Shown: positions 1 through 5,150, counted from the stretch's first letter. The stretch: 9,243 nt of DNA from an uncultured Aquincola sp. (GCA_937883885.1 CAKZXL010000611.1:1-9243); one strand, 5' to 3'. A program made the numbers and translations. The notes: generated by a model from the letters alone, not told the origin.

Positions 1-455
1 ATCGGCCAGGCGCGGCGGGTGCTTTCCACCGCGGCGGCGGCGATGCGCTTGCCCTGCAGACTCTTGAAGTCCTGCGTGATGCCGCGGTCCTTGCGGCCGA
101 TGATCACGAAGGGCGCGCGGTTGTAGTACTGGTAGACGGCCTGCAGCAGCGGCGCGCCGGCCTGCGAGGCATTGAACTCGATCAGCGCGCTGATGTCGCC
201 GAAGCCCATGTCGTAGGCGCCGCTGGCCACGCGGGTGATGGCGGCCACCGAGCCGCTGCCCACGTCGAAGCTGGGCTCCAGGCCTTCGGCCTCGTAATAG
301 CCCTTGTACAAGGCCACGAAGAAGGGCGCCACCTGGCCGCTGATGCGGAAGTCCAGCGTGAACTTGAGCTTGGTGAGCGGCTGGGCCCGCAGCAGCGGGG
401 CGGCCAGGCCGGCGGCGCTGGCGGTGCCGAGTTGCAGGAAGTGGCGGCGTTGCAT
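1..455 (-). CDS. ABC transporter substrate-binding protein, NMT1/THI5-like, N-terminal part (cut by window edge)
   Basis: The frame read from the ATG at 455-453 stays open to the window edge, giving 151 codons, so the C-terminal half is missing. The N-terminus is a Tat-type signal: RRHFLQ at residues 3-8, then an Ala/Leu-rich stretch ending near LLRAQP (about residue 26). The mature part has the periplasmic binding protein pattern of the NMT1/THI5 and SsuA/TauA group: KFTLDF, then VAPFFVALYKGYYEAEGL, then a GSGSVAAI segment and YDMGFGD. This predicts an exported solute-binding subunit for a nitrate/sulfonate/taurine or pyrimidine-precursor ABC importer; the substrate cannot be read from this half. 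AGGAG lies 6 nt before the ATG, which supports the start. It lies downstream of the LysR gene on the same strand, so that regulator probably controls it. Confidence 0.85.
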   Translation of the reverse strand, partial: MQRRHFLQLGTASAAGLAAPLLRAQPLTKLKFTLDFRISGQVAPFFVALYKGYYEAEGLEPSFDVGSGSVAAITRVASGAYDMGFGDISALIEFNASQAGAPLLQAVYQYYNRAPFVIIGRKDRGITQDFKSLQGKRIAAAAVESTRRAWP

Positions 456-515
456 GGCGTGCTCCTGGTGACCGATGCGGCCAGTCTAGGAAGCGCACCG
501 TCATGGCGGCAGGCC

Positions 516-550
516 ATGCCGGGCCATACCCGGCATAACAGATCTGTTAT
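516..550 (-). promoter_or_regulatory. Candidate LysR operator: two adjacent palindromes upstream of the transporter gene
   Basis: ATAACAGATCTGTTAT at 535-550 is a perfect 16-bp palindrome overlapping the LysR stop codon. It adjoins ATGCCGGG-ccata-CCCGGCAT at 516-536, a perfect 8-bp inverted repeat. On the minus strand a -10-like TAGACT lies at 488-483 with no good -35, as is common for activator-dependent promoters. With a start near 476, the first palindrome is centred at about -66, where LysR regulators usually bind. Neither repeat is followed by a T tract on the minus strand, so a terminator is less likely. Regulation by the adjacent LysR protein is an inference. Confidence 0.45.
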
Positions 551-1467
551 GGCAAGGCTTCGGCCACCGCCGTCACCTGCTGGCGCAGCCAGCGGCTGGC
601 GGCGCTGGTGTGGTTGCGTTCATGCCAGAGTTGGTAAAAGCGCATCGGCGGTATCTCGCTGGGCGCGCGCACCACGGCGATGGGCGCGGTGGCGGCGTAG
701 TGCTCGGCAAAGCGGCGCGCGGTGGTGAACACCAGGTCGGTGGCCAGCAGCACCTGCGGCACCAGGTTGAATTCGGGCACGGTGGCGGCGATCTGCCGCT
801 GGTAGCCGGTCTTGGCCAGCTCGCCGTCGATGGGGCCGGTGCGCGGCGTGCTGCTGGCCGCCGGCGCCAGGTGACGCATGCGCAGGTAGCGCGCCAGCGG
901 CAGCCGCCGCTCCTGCTCGAAGGGGTGGCCGCGGCGCATCATGCACACCACCTCGTCGGTGTACAGCATGCCGGTGCGCAGGTCTTCGCGCGGGCGCGGG
1001 TCGTTGCTGATCACCAGATCCACTCCGCCTTCGTCCAGCGCCTGCGCCACGTCGAAGGCGGGGTTGGAGGGCCGGATGTGCGCGCCGATGCGGCTGCCCG
1101 CGCCGGTGAGCCGCGCGATCACCTGCGGCAGAAAGGTGGGCGGCAGGCAGTCGGCGCACACGATGTTGAAGGCCTTGTCGGCCGCCGCCGGGTCGAAGGT
1201 GGAAATGCCTTCCAGCCGCGCCACCTGGCCCAGGATCTCGCGCAGCGGCGCCTTGAGCGTGGCCGCCCGTTCGGTGAGCACCATGCGGCCACCGCTGCGC
1301 ACCAGCAGCGGGTCGCCCAGCACTTCACGCAGGCGTTGCAGCTTGCGGCTGACGGCCGGCTGCGCCTGCCCCGCGCTGTCGGCCACCCGGGTGATGCTGC
1401 ATTCCTGCAGCAGCAGCGACAGCAGGCGCAGGTCGTTCAGGTTGAGCGAGAGCAGGGCTTCTTGCAT
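547..1467 (-). CDS. LysR-family transcriptional regulator
   Basis: A full-length LysR regulator of 306 residues from the chosen start. The N-terminal winged helix-turn-helix covers about residues 8-65 (NLNDLRLLSLLL, ITRVADSAGQAQPAVSRKLQRL, LGDPLLVRSGG). A periplasmic-binding-like effector domain follows. The C-terminal FYQLWHERNH and SRWLRQQV segments resemble the NodD/NahR/DntR branch, whose members sense small, often aromatic ligands; the ligand here is unknown. The ATG at 1467 is preferred. An in-frame ATG at 1482 would add five residues (MAAVY) and put the start 4 bp from a divergent tRNA gene. Neither start has a clear Shine-Dalgarno. The gene precedes the transporter gene on the same strand, which is its likely target. 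Its promoter must lie inside the divergent tRNA half or in the intron beyond it. Confidence 0.9.
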   Translation of the reverse strand: MQEALLSLNLNDLRLLSLLLQECSITRVADSAGQAQPAVSRKLQRLREVLGDPLLVRSGGRMVLTERAATLKAPLREILGQVARLEGISTFDPAAADKAFNIVCADCLPPTFLPQVIARLTGAGSRIGAHIRPSNPAFDVAQALDEGGVDLVISNDPRPREDLRTGMLYTDEVVCMMRRGHPFEQERRLPLARYLRMRHLAPAASSTPRTGPIDGELAKTGYQRQIAATVPEFNLVPQVLLATDLVFTTARRFAEHYAATAPIAVVRAPSEIPPMRFYQLWHERNHTSAASRWLRQQVTAVAEALP

Positions 1468-1486
1468 GTAAACTGCGGCCATCCAA

Positions 1487-1525
1487 GCGGGTGTAGTTCA
1501 ATGGTAGAACGGCAGCTTCCCAAGC
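1487..1525 (+). tRNA. tRNA-Gly(CCC), 5' half of a split gene (exon 1)
   Basis: These 39 nt are tRNA positions 1-40: acceptor strand GCGGGTG, TA, D arm GTTC/GAAC, anticodon stem GCAGC, loop TTCCCAA with anticodon CCC, then GC, the first two bases of the 3' anticodon-stem strand. The group II intron follows at once. Joined to 5082-5116 it gives a 74-nt tRNA, the same length as the bacterial tRNA-Gly(CCC). The acceptor stem pairs perfectly across the intron (GCGGGTG with CACCCGC). The rejoined anticodon stem has one internal mismatch, C28 with U42. No convincing promoter was found upstream; a weak -10-like TAAACT at 1469-1474 overlaps the LysR start. Confidence 0.93.
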
Positions 1526-2325
1526 GTGCGACCTGAGAGTCGCCCAGTCAGCTGTGACTGGCCACACTGCTCAAGTGTGGGAGATACAGCCCTAGAGTCG
1601 CGGTCCTTCGGGACCGCATGGTCTGGCGAAAGCCAGATCGAGTATGGTCTTCGGGCCATGGGCCCCGGCAAAACCGGGGTCGGGTTGTTCGAGCGGCGTA
1701 AGCCGTGAGATGAGTTGTTGCTCAGGCGCAAGCCTGCATGCAACCTGGCGTTCAGCCGCCAGTAGCCTAGGTGCAGTGCGGGGTTGGTAACGACCCCGTG
1801 CCGAGCGCACTGACAACGTAGCCGCCCTCTCGGGTACGCGATGCCCGCGAGGGTCATCGTGTGATTCTGGAAGTCGAAATCCGGATGAGGCGCAAGGCTG
1901 GGTCAAAGGACCAACATACGTGAACCACTGCTAAATGCCGTCAAGCATGAACGAGCCAAATCGACTGACAGGCTCGAACCAAAAAGGTGTGTGATCGGTT
2001 GTCTCCCTGCTTGGTGGAGGCACGCTGGCAAAACGATCACCGGCAGAAAGGTGGGGTCCTCCTGACTCGTGCTCGTCGCACGGAACAGGGTAAGCCCGAA
2101 GCCGAGTCGCGCCGCGAGGCGCGACAAGCGTGGTTGTAAAATCACGTGCATCGGTTGCGGGTAGAGGATCGCGGAGAAAGCGAATGCCGGGCTGTAATGG
2201 TCCGGATAGGGGATGCAACGATTGCCCCAGCCCGAAAGGGCGCTGACTTCCGTGAGGTGGCCTGTCGCGAGACAGGTCTGCTCCAACCGTCCCGGGGGGA
2301 CTTCCCCTCGGGGGAGTCGTCCATC
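1526..2325 (+). ncRNA. Group II intron ribozyme domains I-III
   Basis: About 800 nt without a credible plus-strand gene and very rich in short perfect hairpins, as expected for the ribozyme core. Examples are CCAGTCA/TGACTGG (1544-1561), CCACACT/AGTGTGG (1562-1580), GCGGTCC-TTCG-GGACCGC (1600-1617), CTGGC-GAAA-GCCAG (1623-1636), and others closed by GTAA and GCAA tetraloops between 1690 and 1740. GTGCGACC at the start is the consensus 5' splice end. Minus-strand open frames here are by-products of the GC-rich structure. Borders between domains I, II and III were not resolved; the right border is approximate and domain IV should begin just before the internal tRNA. Confidence 0.85.
1991..2040 (+). 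other. EBS1 stem-loop of intron domain I
   Basis: An outer stem GTGATCG (1991-1997) with CGATCAC (2034-2040) carries an inner hairpin CTCC (2003-2006) with GGAG (2016-2019). Its 9-nt loop contains GCTTGG (2009-2014). That hexamer is the exact complement of CCAAGC (1520-1525), the last six bases of the 5' exon, so these are very probably EBS1 and IBS1. IBS1 overlaps the anticodon loop and the first 3'-stem bases of tRNA-Gly(CCC). A weaker EBS2 candidate, GAGTTGT in a loop at 1712-1718, could pair with GCAGCTT (1512-1518) using three G-U pairs. Confidence 0.75.
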
Positions 2326-2337
2326 CTTCGGGACCGG

Positions 2338-2411
2338 GCGGGCGTAGCTCAATGGCAGAGCTGAAGCTTCCCAAGCTTAAGACGAGGGTTCGATTCCCTT
2401 CGCCCGCTCCA
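2338..2411 (+). tRNA. tRNA-Gly(CCC), complete gene inside the intron
   Basis: A full 74-nt tRNA with encoded CCA. The acceptor GCGGGCG/CGCCCGC is perfect, the D arm GCTC/GAGC is perfect, the anticodon loop TTCCCAA has anticodon CCC, the T arm is GAGGG/CCCTT with loop TTCGATT, and the discriminator base is T. G1-C72, C2-G71 and C35-C36 are known glycine identity elements. The anticodon stem GAAGC/GCTTA has a terminal 27-43 G-A mismatch. Relative to the split copy, base pairs 6-67 (U-A to C-G) and 11-24 (U-A to C-G) have changed on both strands, as expected for a tRNA under selection rather than a fresh duplicate or a fossil. It sits in domain IV, 17 nt before the maturase start, with no clear promoter of its own, so it is probably cut out of the intron transcript. 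Confidence 0.95.
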
Positions 2412-2428
2412 CATCAACGGAGGTTGAT

Positions 2429-4087
2429 ATGGACGCAAGCGATTGCGATGTCGCCTCCACCAACTGGACGCACTGGCACGGCATACCGTGGCAGGACGCG
2501 CATCAGGTGGTCGGAAGGTTGCAGGCAAGAATCGCGAAAGCAGCAAAGGCAAGCGACTGGCGTAATGTCAGGCGGTTGCAGAGACTTCTCACCCGCTCCA
2601 TCAGCGCGAAAGCGTTGGCGGTCAAACGGGTAACCGAGAACCAGGGTCGCAAGACCCCGGGGATCGACCGGCAGACGTGGAGTACTCCGGACGATAAGTG
2701 GCAGGCGGTCGGCACCTTGCAACACAAGGGCTACAAGCCGAAGCCGATGAGGCGGGTCTACATCCCGAAAGCGAATGGCGACAGGCGCCCTCTGGGCATC
2801 CCAACCATGCGTGATCGGGCCATGCAAGCACTGCACTTGTTGGCGCTCGACCCCACAGCCGAGACAACCGGCGACTCTCACTCCTACGGCTTCCGCCGTG
2901 AGCGCTCGACGGCAGACGCGATCGAACAGGTGCGGAATGCGCTTGGTCGAAAGCACTCGCCGAAATGGGTGCTGGAGGGAGACATCAAAGGGTGTTTCGA
3001 CAACATCAGTCACGAGTGGCTGCTCGCCCACGTCCCTATGGACAAAGGTGTGTTGCGCAAGTGGTTGAAAGCCGGGTACTTCGAGGGTAATGCCCTCTTC
3101 CCGACAGATAGCGGGACACCGCAGGGCGGGATCATCTCGCCTGTTCTAGCGAACTTGGCATTGGACGGTTTGCAAAGCAAGCTGGCGGAACTCTTCCGCA
3201 CGGTGCGCGATGCGAGAGCGGCCAAGGTCAACTTCGTGCGCTACGCCGATGACTTCATCATCACCGGCAGTTCGCGAGAACTGCTGGAGGAGAAGATCAA
3301 GCCGCTCGTGCAGGAGTTCATGCGCGAGCGGGGGCTCGAACTCTCGGAGAAGAAGACGTTGATCACGCACGTGGACGACGGCTTCGATTTCCTGGGATGG
3401 ACGGCCCGCTGGCGAGGCGGCATGTTGTTGACGGAGCCGGCCAGGAAGAACGTCAAGAACTTCTTGGAGAAGATTCGCGGGACGCTGCGGGAGATGCGTA
3501 CAGCCAGACAGGAAGACGTGATCGACAAGCTCAACCCGGTCATACGGGGCTGGGCCAACTATCACCGAAGCCAGATGGCGACGCGCACGTTTGCGAAGAC
3601 CGACCATTTGATCTGGCAGGCGCTGTGGCGTTGGGCTCGCCGCCGTCACCCCAACAAGGGTGAGCGGTGGATCAAGGCCCGATATTTTCGGCGCATCAAG
3701 GGTCGCGATTGGCGGTTCGCGGAGAAGGACAAGGCGCTGTTGACACTGGTGAGCTTCCACAAGAAGCCGCACTTCAAGATCGACGGCAGCCGAAATCCGT
3801 ACAGCCCTGAAGACGAGGACTACTTCGACACGCGCCTCGCGCGCAAGATGGAGTTCGACTTGAAAGGGCGGCGGAAACTGGCGTGGCTGTGGTACTGGCA
3901 GGAAGGGCTGTGTCCATGTTGCAACCAGAAGATCACGAAGGAGACGGGGTGGCACATCCACCACGTCAAACGACGGATCGACGGGGGCACTGACCAGATC
4001 AGCAATCTTCGTTTGCTGCATCCGAACTGCCACAGGCAACACCATGCCAACGAGCCGATTTCAGGAAGGGTGCAAGCTGACGCCTGA
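2429..4087 (+). CDS. ltrA: Group II intron reverse transcriptase/maturase with HNH endonuclease (LtrA-like)
   Basis: A 552-residue intron-encoded protein that would help fold and splice the intron RNA and carry out retrohoming by nicking the target and copying the intron. Domains in order: an RT-N segment at about 20-80 (with NQGRKTPGIDR), RT fingers/palm with GTPQGGIISP at 229-238 and the catalytic YADD at 272-275, a maturase domain X with LNPVIRGWANYH at 368-379, and a C-terminal HNH module with CPCC at 495-498, HIHH at 509-512 and NCH at 533-535. Catalytic and metal-binding residues are intact and the length is usual for the full four-domain type. GGAGG ends 5 nt before the ATG, fixing the start. 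The SD begins only 7 nt after the internal tRNA, so tRNA 3' processing could create the maturase mRNA 5' end. Confidence 0.97.
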   Translation: MDASDCDVASTNWTHWHGIPWQDAHQVVGRLQARIAKAAKASDWRNVRRLQRLLTRSISAKALAVKRVTENQGRKTPGIDRQTWSTPDDKWQAVGTLQHKGYKPKPMRRVYIPKANGDRRPLGIPTMRDRAMQALHLLALDPTAETTGDSHSYGFRRERSTADAIEQVRNALGRKHSPKWVLEGDIKGCFDNISHEWLLAHVPMDKGVLRKWLKAGYFEGNALFPTDSGTPQGGIISPVLANLALDGLQSKLAELFRTVRDARAAKVNFVRYADDFIITGSSRELLEEKIKPLVQEFMRERGLELSEKKTLITHVDDGFDFLGWTARWRGGMLLTEPARKNVKNFLEKIRGTLREMRTARQEDVIDKLNPVIRGWANYHRSQMATRTFAKTDHLIWQALWRWARRRHPNKGERWIKARYFRRIKGRDWRFAEKDKALLTLVSFHKKPHFKIDGSRNPYSPEDEDYFDTRLARKMEFDLKGRRKLAWLWYWQEGLCPCCNQKITKETGWHIHHVKRRIDGGTDQISNLRLLHPNCHRQHHANEPISGRVQADA

Positions 4088-4089
4088 AA

Positions 4090-4124
4090 CTTAACTTGCA
4101 ATAAGGTTAAGTGTGGCTTATCCT
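4090..4124 (+). promoter_or_regulatory. Putative promoter with overlapping inverted repeat for the cargo gene
   Basis: Just after the maturase stop, CTTAAC (4090-4095) and GTTAAG (4106-4111) form a perfect 6-bp inverted repeat with a 10-bp spacer. It overlaps a candidate -35, TTGCAA (4096-4101), which is 17 bp from a -10-like TATCCT (4119-4124). Each hexamer matches consensus at 4 of 6 positions. The cargo gene starts at 4153. This arrangement suits an operator used for autoregulation, but both the promoter and that role are inferred. It would give cargo transcription independent of the intron transcript. Confidence 0.4.
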
Positions 4125-4152
4125 TGGGATGTAACGATCAAGGAGCCTGGCA

Positions 4153-4680
4153 ATGCAAAGCTTCACTGTGGACGACGACCTTGTTTCTCTCGTCTGGGAA
4201 AGGGCAAGGCCAAAGCCATTCGAGCAGTTGTCATTTAGCGACGCCTTGCGTCGCGTCCTGGAGGTCAATGGCGCTGAAGTACCTGAGCGAGCAGCGAAGC
4301 CAGCAAGTAAGCTCCCATCGGGAGACGAGTTGCTAGCAGAACTGGAGCAGTTCTCCCCCGGAGACGGGTCTCCCCGACAACGAGTTCCTAAGGCAGATCT
4401 AAGGGAACTTGTGCGGCGGGGGATGCTGACCGAGGGTCAAGAGTTGTTTCTCATTGACTACCAAGGACGCCGCGTGGCGGATGCGAAGGCGACTGTTTCC
4501 GGCTCGAAGCTGAAGTACAAGGGCAAGCTGGGCTCGATGAGTCCTCTTGCTGCCCGACTTCTCCAGAGCGCAGGGTTTGCAACGTCGTCATACAGTGGGC
4601 CCAGACATTGGGCGAAGGCTGATGGCACTTCGGTCTGGAATCTCTGGCTCGAAGTCCTTAAGCATAAGGGCGCAAGATAA
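4153..4680 (+). CDS. Intron-borne cargo protein: SeqA-N-like segment plus RAMA domain
   Basis: 175 residues, starting at an ATG with AAGGAG 7 nt upstream. Residues 1-38 (FTVDDDLVSLVWERA, then SFSDALRRVLEV) look like the short strand-helix-helix dimerisation segment found at the N-terminus of SeqA and ribbon-helix-helix proteins. A charged, probably flexible linker follows (about 40-80). Residues 82-166 match the RAMA pattern: LRELVRRGMLTEGQELFL, a GSMSPLAARLLQ segment and a Trp-rich end (RHW, VWNLW). RAMA domains occur with adenine methylases and restriction systems and are thought to read DNA modification. No catalytic motif is visible. Its place after the maturase and before domain V makes it cargo in intron domain IV. 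A DNA-binding regulator is the best guess; a restriction/defence link or hitchhiking host gene are alternatives. The family assignment rests on pattern recognition only. Confidence 0.75.
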   Translation: MQSFTVDDDLVSLVWERARPKPFEQLSFSDALRRVLEVNGAEVPERAAKPASKLPSGDELLAELEQFSPGDGSPRQRVPKADLRELVRRGMLTEGQELFLIDYQGRRVADAKATVSGSKLKYKGKLGSMSPLAARLLQSAGFATSSYSGPRHWAKADGTSVWNLWLEVLKHKGAR

Positions 4681-4753
4681 GGAAAGCGCCGGGTAGTGGC
4701 GTGCTTCGTTGACTGGCACGTCACAGAGTGAGTCTTAGAGAAGCGAGGTTGGT

Positions 4754-4975
4754 ATGGGCGACGACGAACGTACGAAAGGCGATCTCCAGTGCCGGCTCAA
4801 GCCGCTTCGAGTCATCGAAGGCGGACGGGACGTACTGGAAAGGCAGGCGCTGTGGGCGGTGGCGCTGGGGCAACCCGATGCTGATGCCTTGATGCGCCGG
4901 CTGGATCGCCCAGCCAACGCCAGTCTGTCGGTCGTGCCGCCGAGCGACACAACAACTTTGCAGCCATTACCATAG
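4754..4975 (+). CDS. Possible small protein of unknown function in intron domain IV
   Basis: A 73-codon frame beginning with ATG, with GAGG 5 nt upstream, ending 30 nt before domain V. The product is charged and soluble-looking in its first 55 residues (KPLRVIEGGRDVLERQALW, then DADALMRRLDRP) with a Ser/Pro/Thr tail and no membrane segment. I do not recognise the family. Overlapping minus-strand frames of similar length exist, so it may be chance in GC-rich DNA. The rest of 4681-5005 is domain IV distal sequence, with only a weak hairpin near 4687-4701 (CGCC/GGCG) and AGCCA/TGGCT just before domain V. Confidence 0.35.
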   Translation: MGDDERTKGDLQCRLKPLRVIEGGRDVLERQALWAVALGQPDADALMRRLDRPANASLSVVPPSDTTTLQPLP

Positions 4976-5005
4976 CCACATATGGCTGGTGATGACAGGC
5001 TGCTT

Positions 5006-5039
5006 GAGCCGGATGCAGGGAAACTTGCACGTCCGGTTC
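5006..5039 (+). ncRNA. Group II intron domain V (catalytic hairpin)
   Basis: A canonical 34-nt domain V: lower stem GAGCCGGA/TCCGGTTC with AGC in the catalytic-triad place, a 2-nt CG bulge on the 3' side, upper stem TGCAGG/CTTGCA, and a GAAA tetraloop. Every pair forms, counting G-U. This is the most conserved part of a group II ribozyme, and its intactness argues for a splicing-competent intron. Confidence 0.95.
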
Positions 5040-5042
5040 TTA

Positions 5043-5081
5043 GGGGAGGAGAGGGCCGCGAGGCTTCTCTCCTTACCCGAC
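5043..5081 (+). ncRNA. Group II intron domain VI with branch-point A and 3' splice end
   Basis: GGG (5044-5046) pairs with CCC (5076-5078), then GGAGAG-type pairs with CTCTCC, up to GCC-GCGA-GGC, with A5075 left bulged on the 3' strand. A bulged A at the seventh position from the intron end is the expected lariat branch point. The intron ends in GAC, fitting the AY consensus, and the next base T5082 starts the 3' tRNA half. Confidence 0.88.
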
Positions 5082-5116
5082 TTCATACGAGGGTTCGATT
5101 CCCTTCACCCGCTCCA
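5082..5116 (+). tRNA. tRNA-Gly(CCC), 3' half of the split gene (exon 2)
   Basis: These 35 nt complete the tRNA begun at 1487: TTC of the anticodon stem, variable loop ATAC, T arm GAGGG/CCCTT with loop TTCGATT, acceptor strand CACCCGC that pairs exactly with GCGGGTG of the 5' half, discriminator T and encoded CCA. On joining, position 42 is U opposite C28, breaking one pair of the anticodon stem. A G here would restore the stem, so a single G-to-T change is the simplest explanation. Its last 29 bases differ from those of the internal tRNA at only one position. Confidence 0.93.
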
Positions 5117-5123
5117 ATGCTGC

Positions 5124-5150
5124 AAGGTCGCCACGTGCGGCCTTTTTCTT
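5124..5150 (+). terminator. Rho-independent terminator after the split tRNA gene
   Basis: AAGGTCGC (5124-5131), loop CACGT, then GCGGCCTT (5137-5144) form an 8-bp stem with one G-U pair, running into TTTTTCTT. It lies 8 bp after the tRNA CCA and would end the transcript containing the intron and both tRNAs. The next gene starts at 5167, so its promoter must lie very close or it relies on read-through. Confidence 0.85.

Larger units (their letters stand above)
1526..5081 (+). mobile_element. Group II intron (3556 bp) inserted in the tRNA-Gly(CCC) anticodon stem, with maturase, tRNA and cargo
   Basis: The 5' end is GTGCG directly after the tRNA anticodon arm. The 3' end is CCCGAC, closing domain VI and finishing in the expected AY. 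Between them are a hairpin-rich domain I region, an EBS1 loop complementary to the last six exon bases, a maturase with HNH endonuclease, a canonical domain V (5006-5039) and domain VI with bulged A5075, the seventh base from the intron end. The HNH-bearing maturase and the style of the RT motifs suggest the chloroplast-like/IIB group, an inference. A usual bacterial group II intron is about 2-3 kb; the extra length comes from an internal tRNA-Gly (2338-2411) and roughly 0.9 kb of cargo after the maturase. All parts look intact, so mobility and splicing are plausible. Confidence 0.92.

Noticed and set aside
610..1536. A 308-codon plus-strand open frame opposite the LysR gene
   Set aside because: Antisense shadow: it is His/Arg/Gly-rich without domains and runs through the tRNA 5' half into the intron.
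2137..2142. TAAAAT as a -10 box for the internal tRNA
   Set aside because: No acceptable -35 lies 16-18 bp upstream, it is about 200 bp from the tRNA, and it falls in a probable ribozyme hairpin.
1903..2374. Several minus-strand frames of 147-149 codons in the intron 5' region
   Set aside because: They lie on the structured ribozyme core and the internal tRNA; the sequence is explained by RNA hairpins, and the products match nothing I know.
1526..5081. Two tandem introns, one on each side of the internal tRNA
   Set aside because: Only one GTGCG 5' end, one EBS1 loop and one domain V/VI pair are present. No domain V-like hairpin occurs before 2338 and no new 5' intron end follows 2411, so this is one intron with an insert.
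2338..5116. Integrative element with attL/attR formed from the tRNA 3' ends
   Set aside because: The repeats resemble attachment sites, but there is no tyrosine or serine integrase between them, and the intron's ribozyme parts extend across the left repeat. A group II intron explains the borders better.
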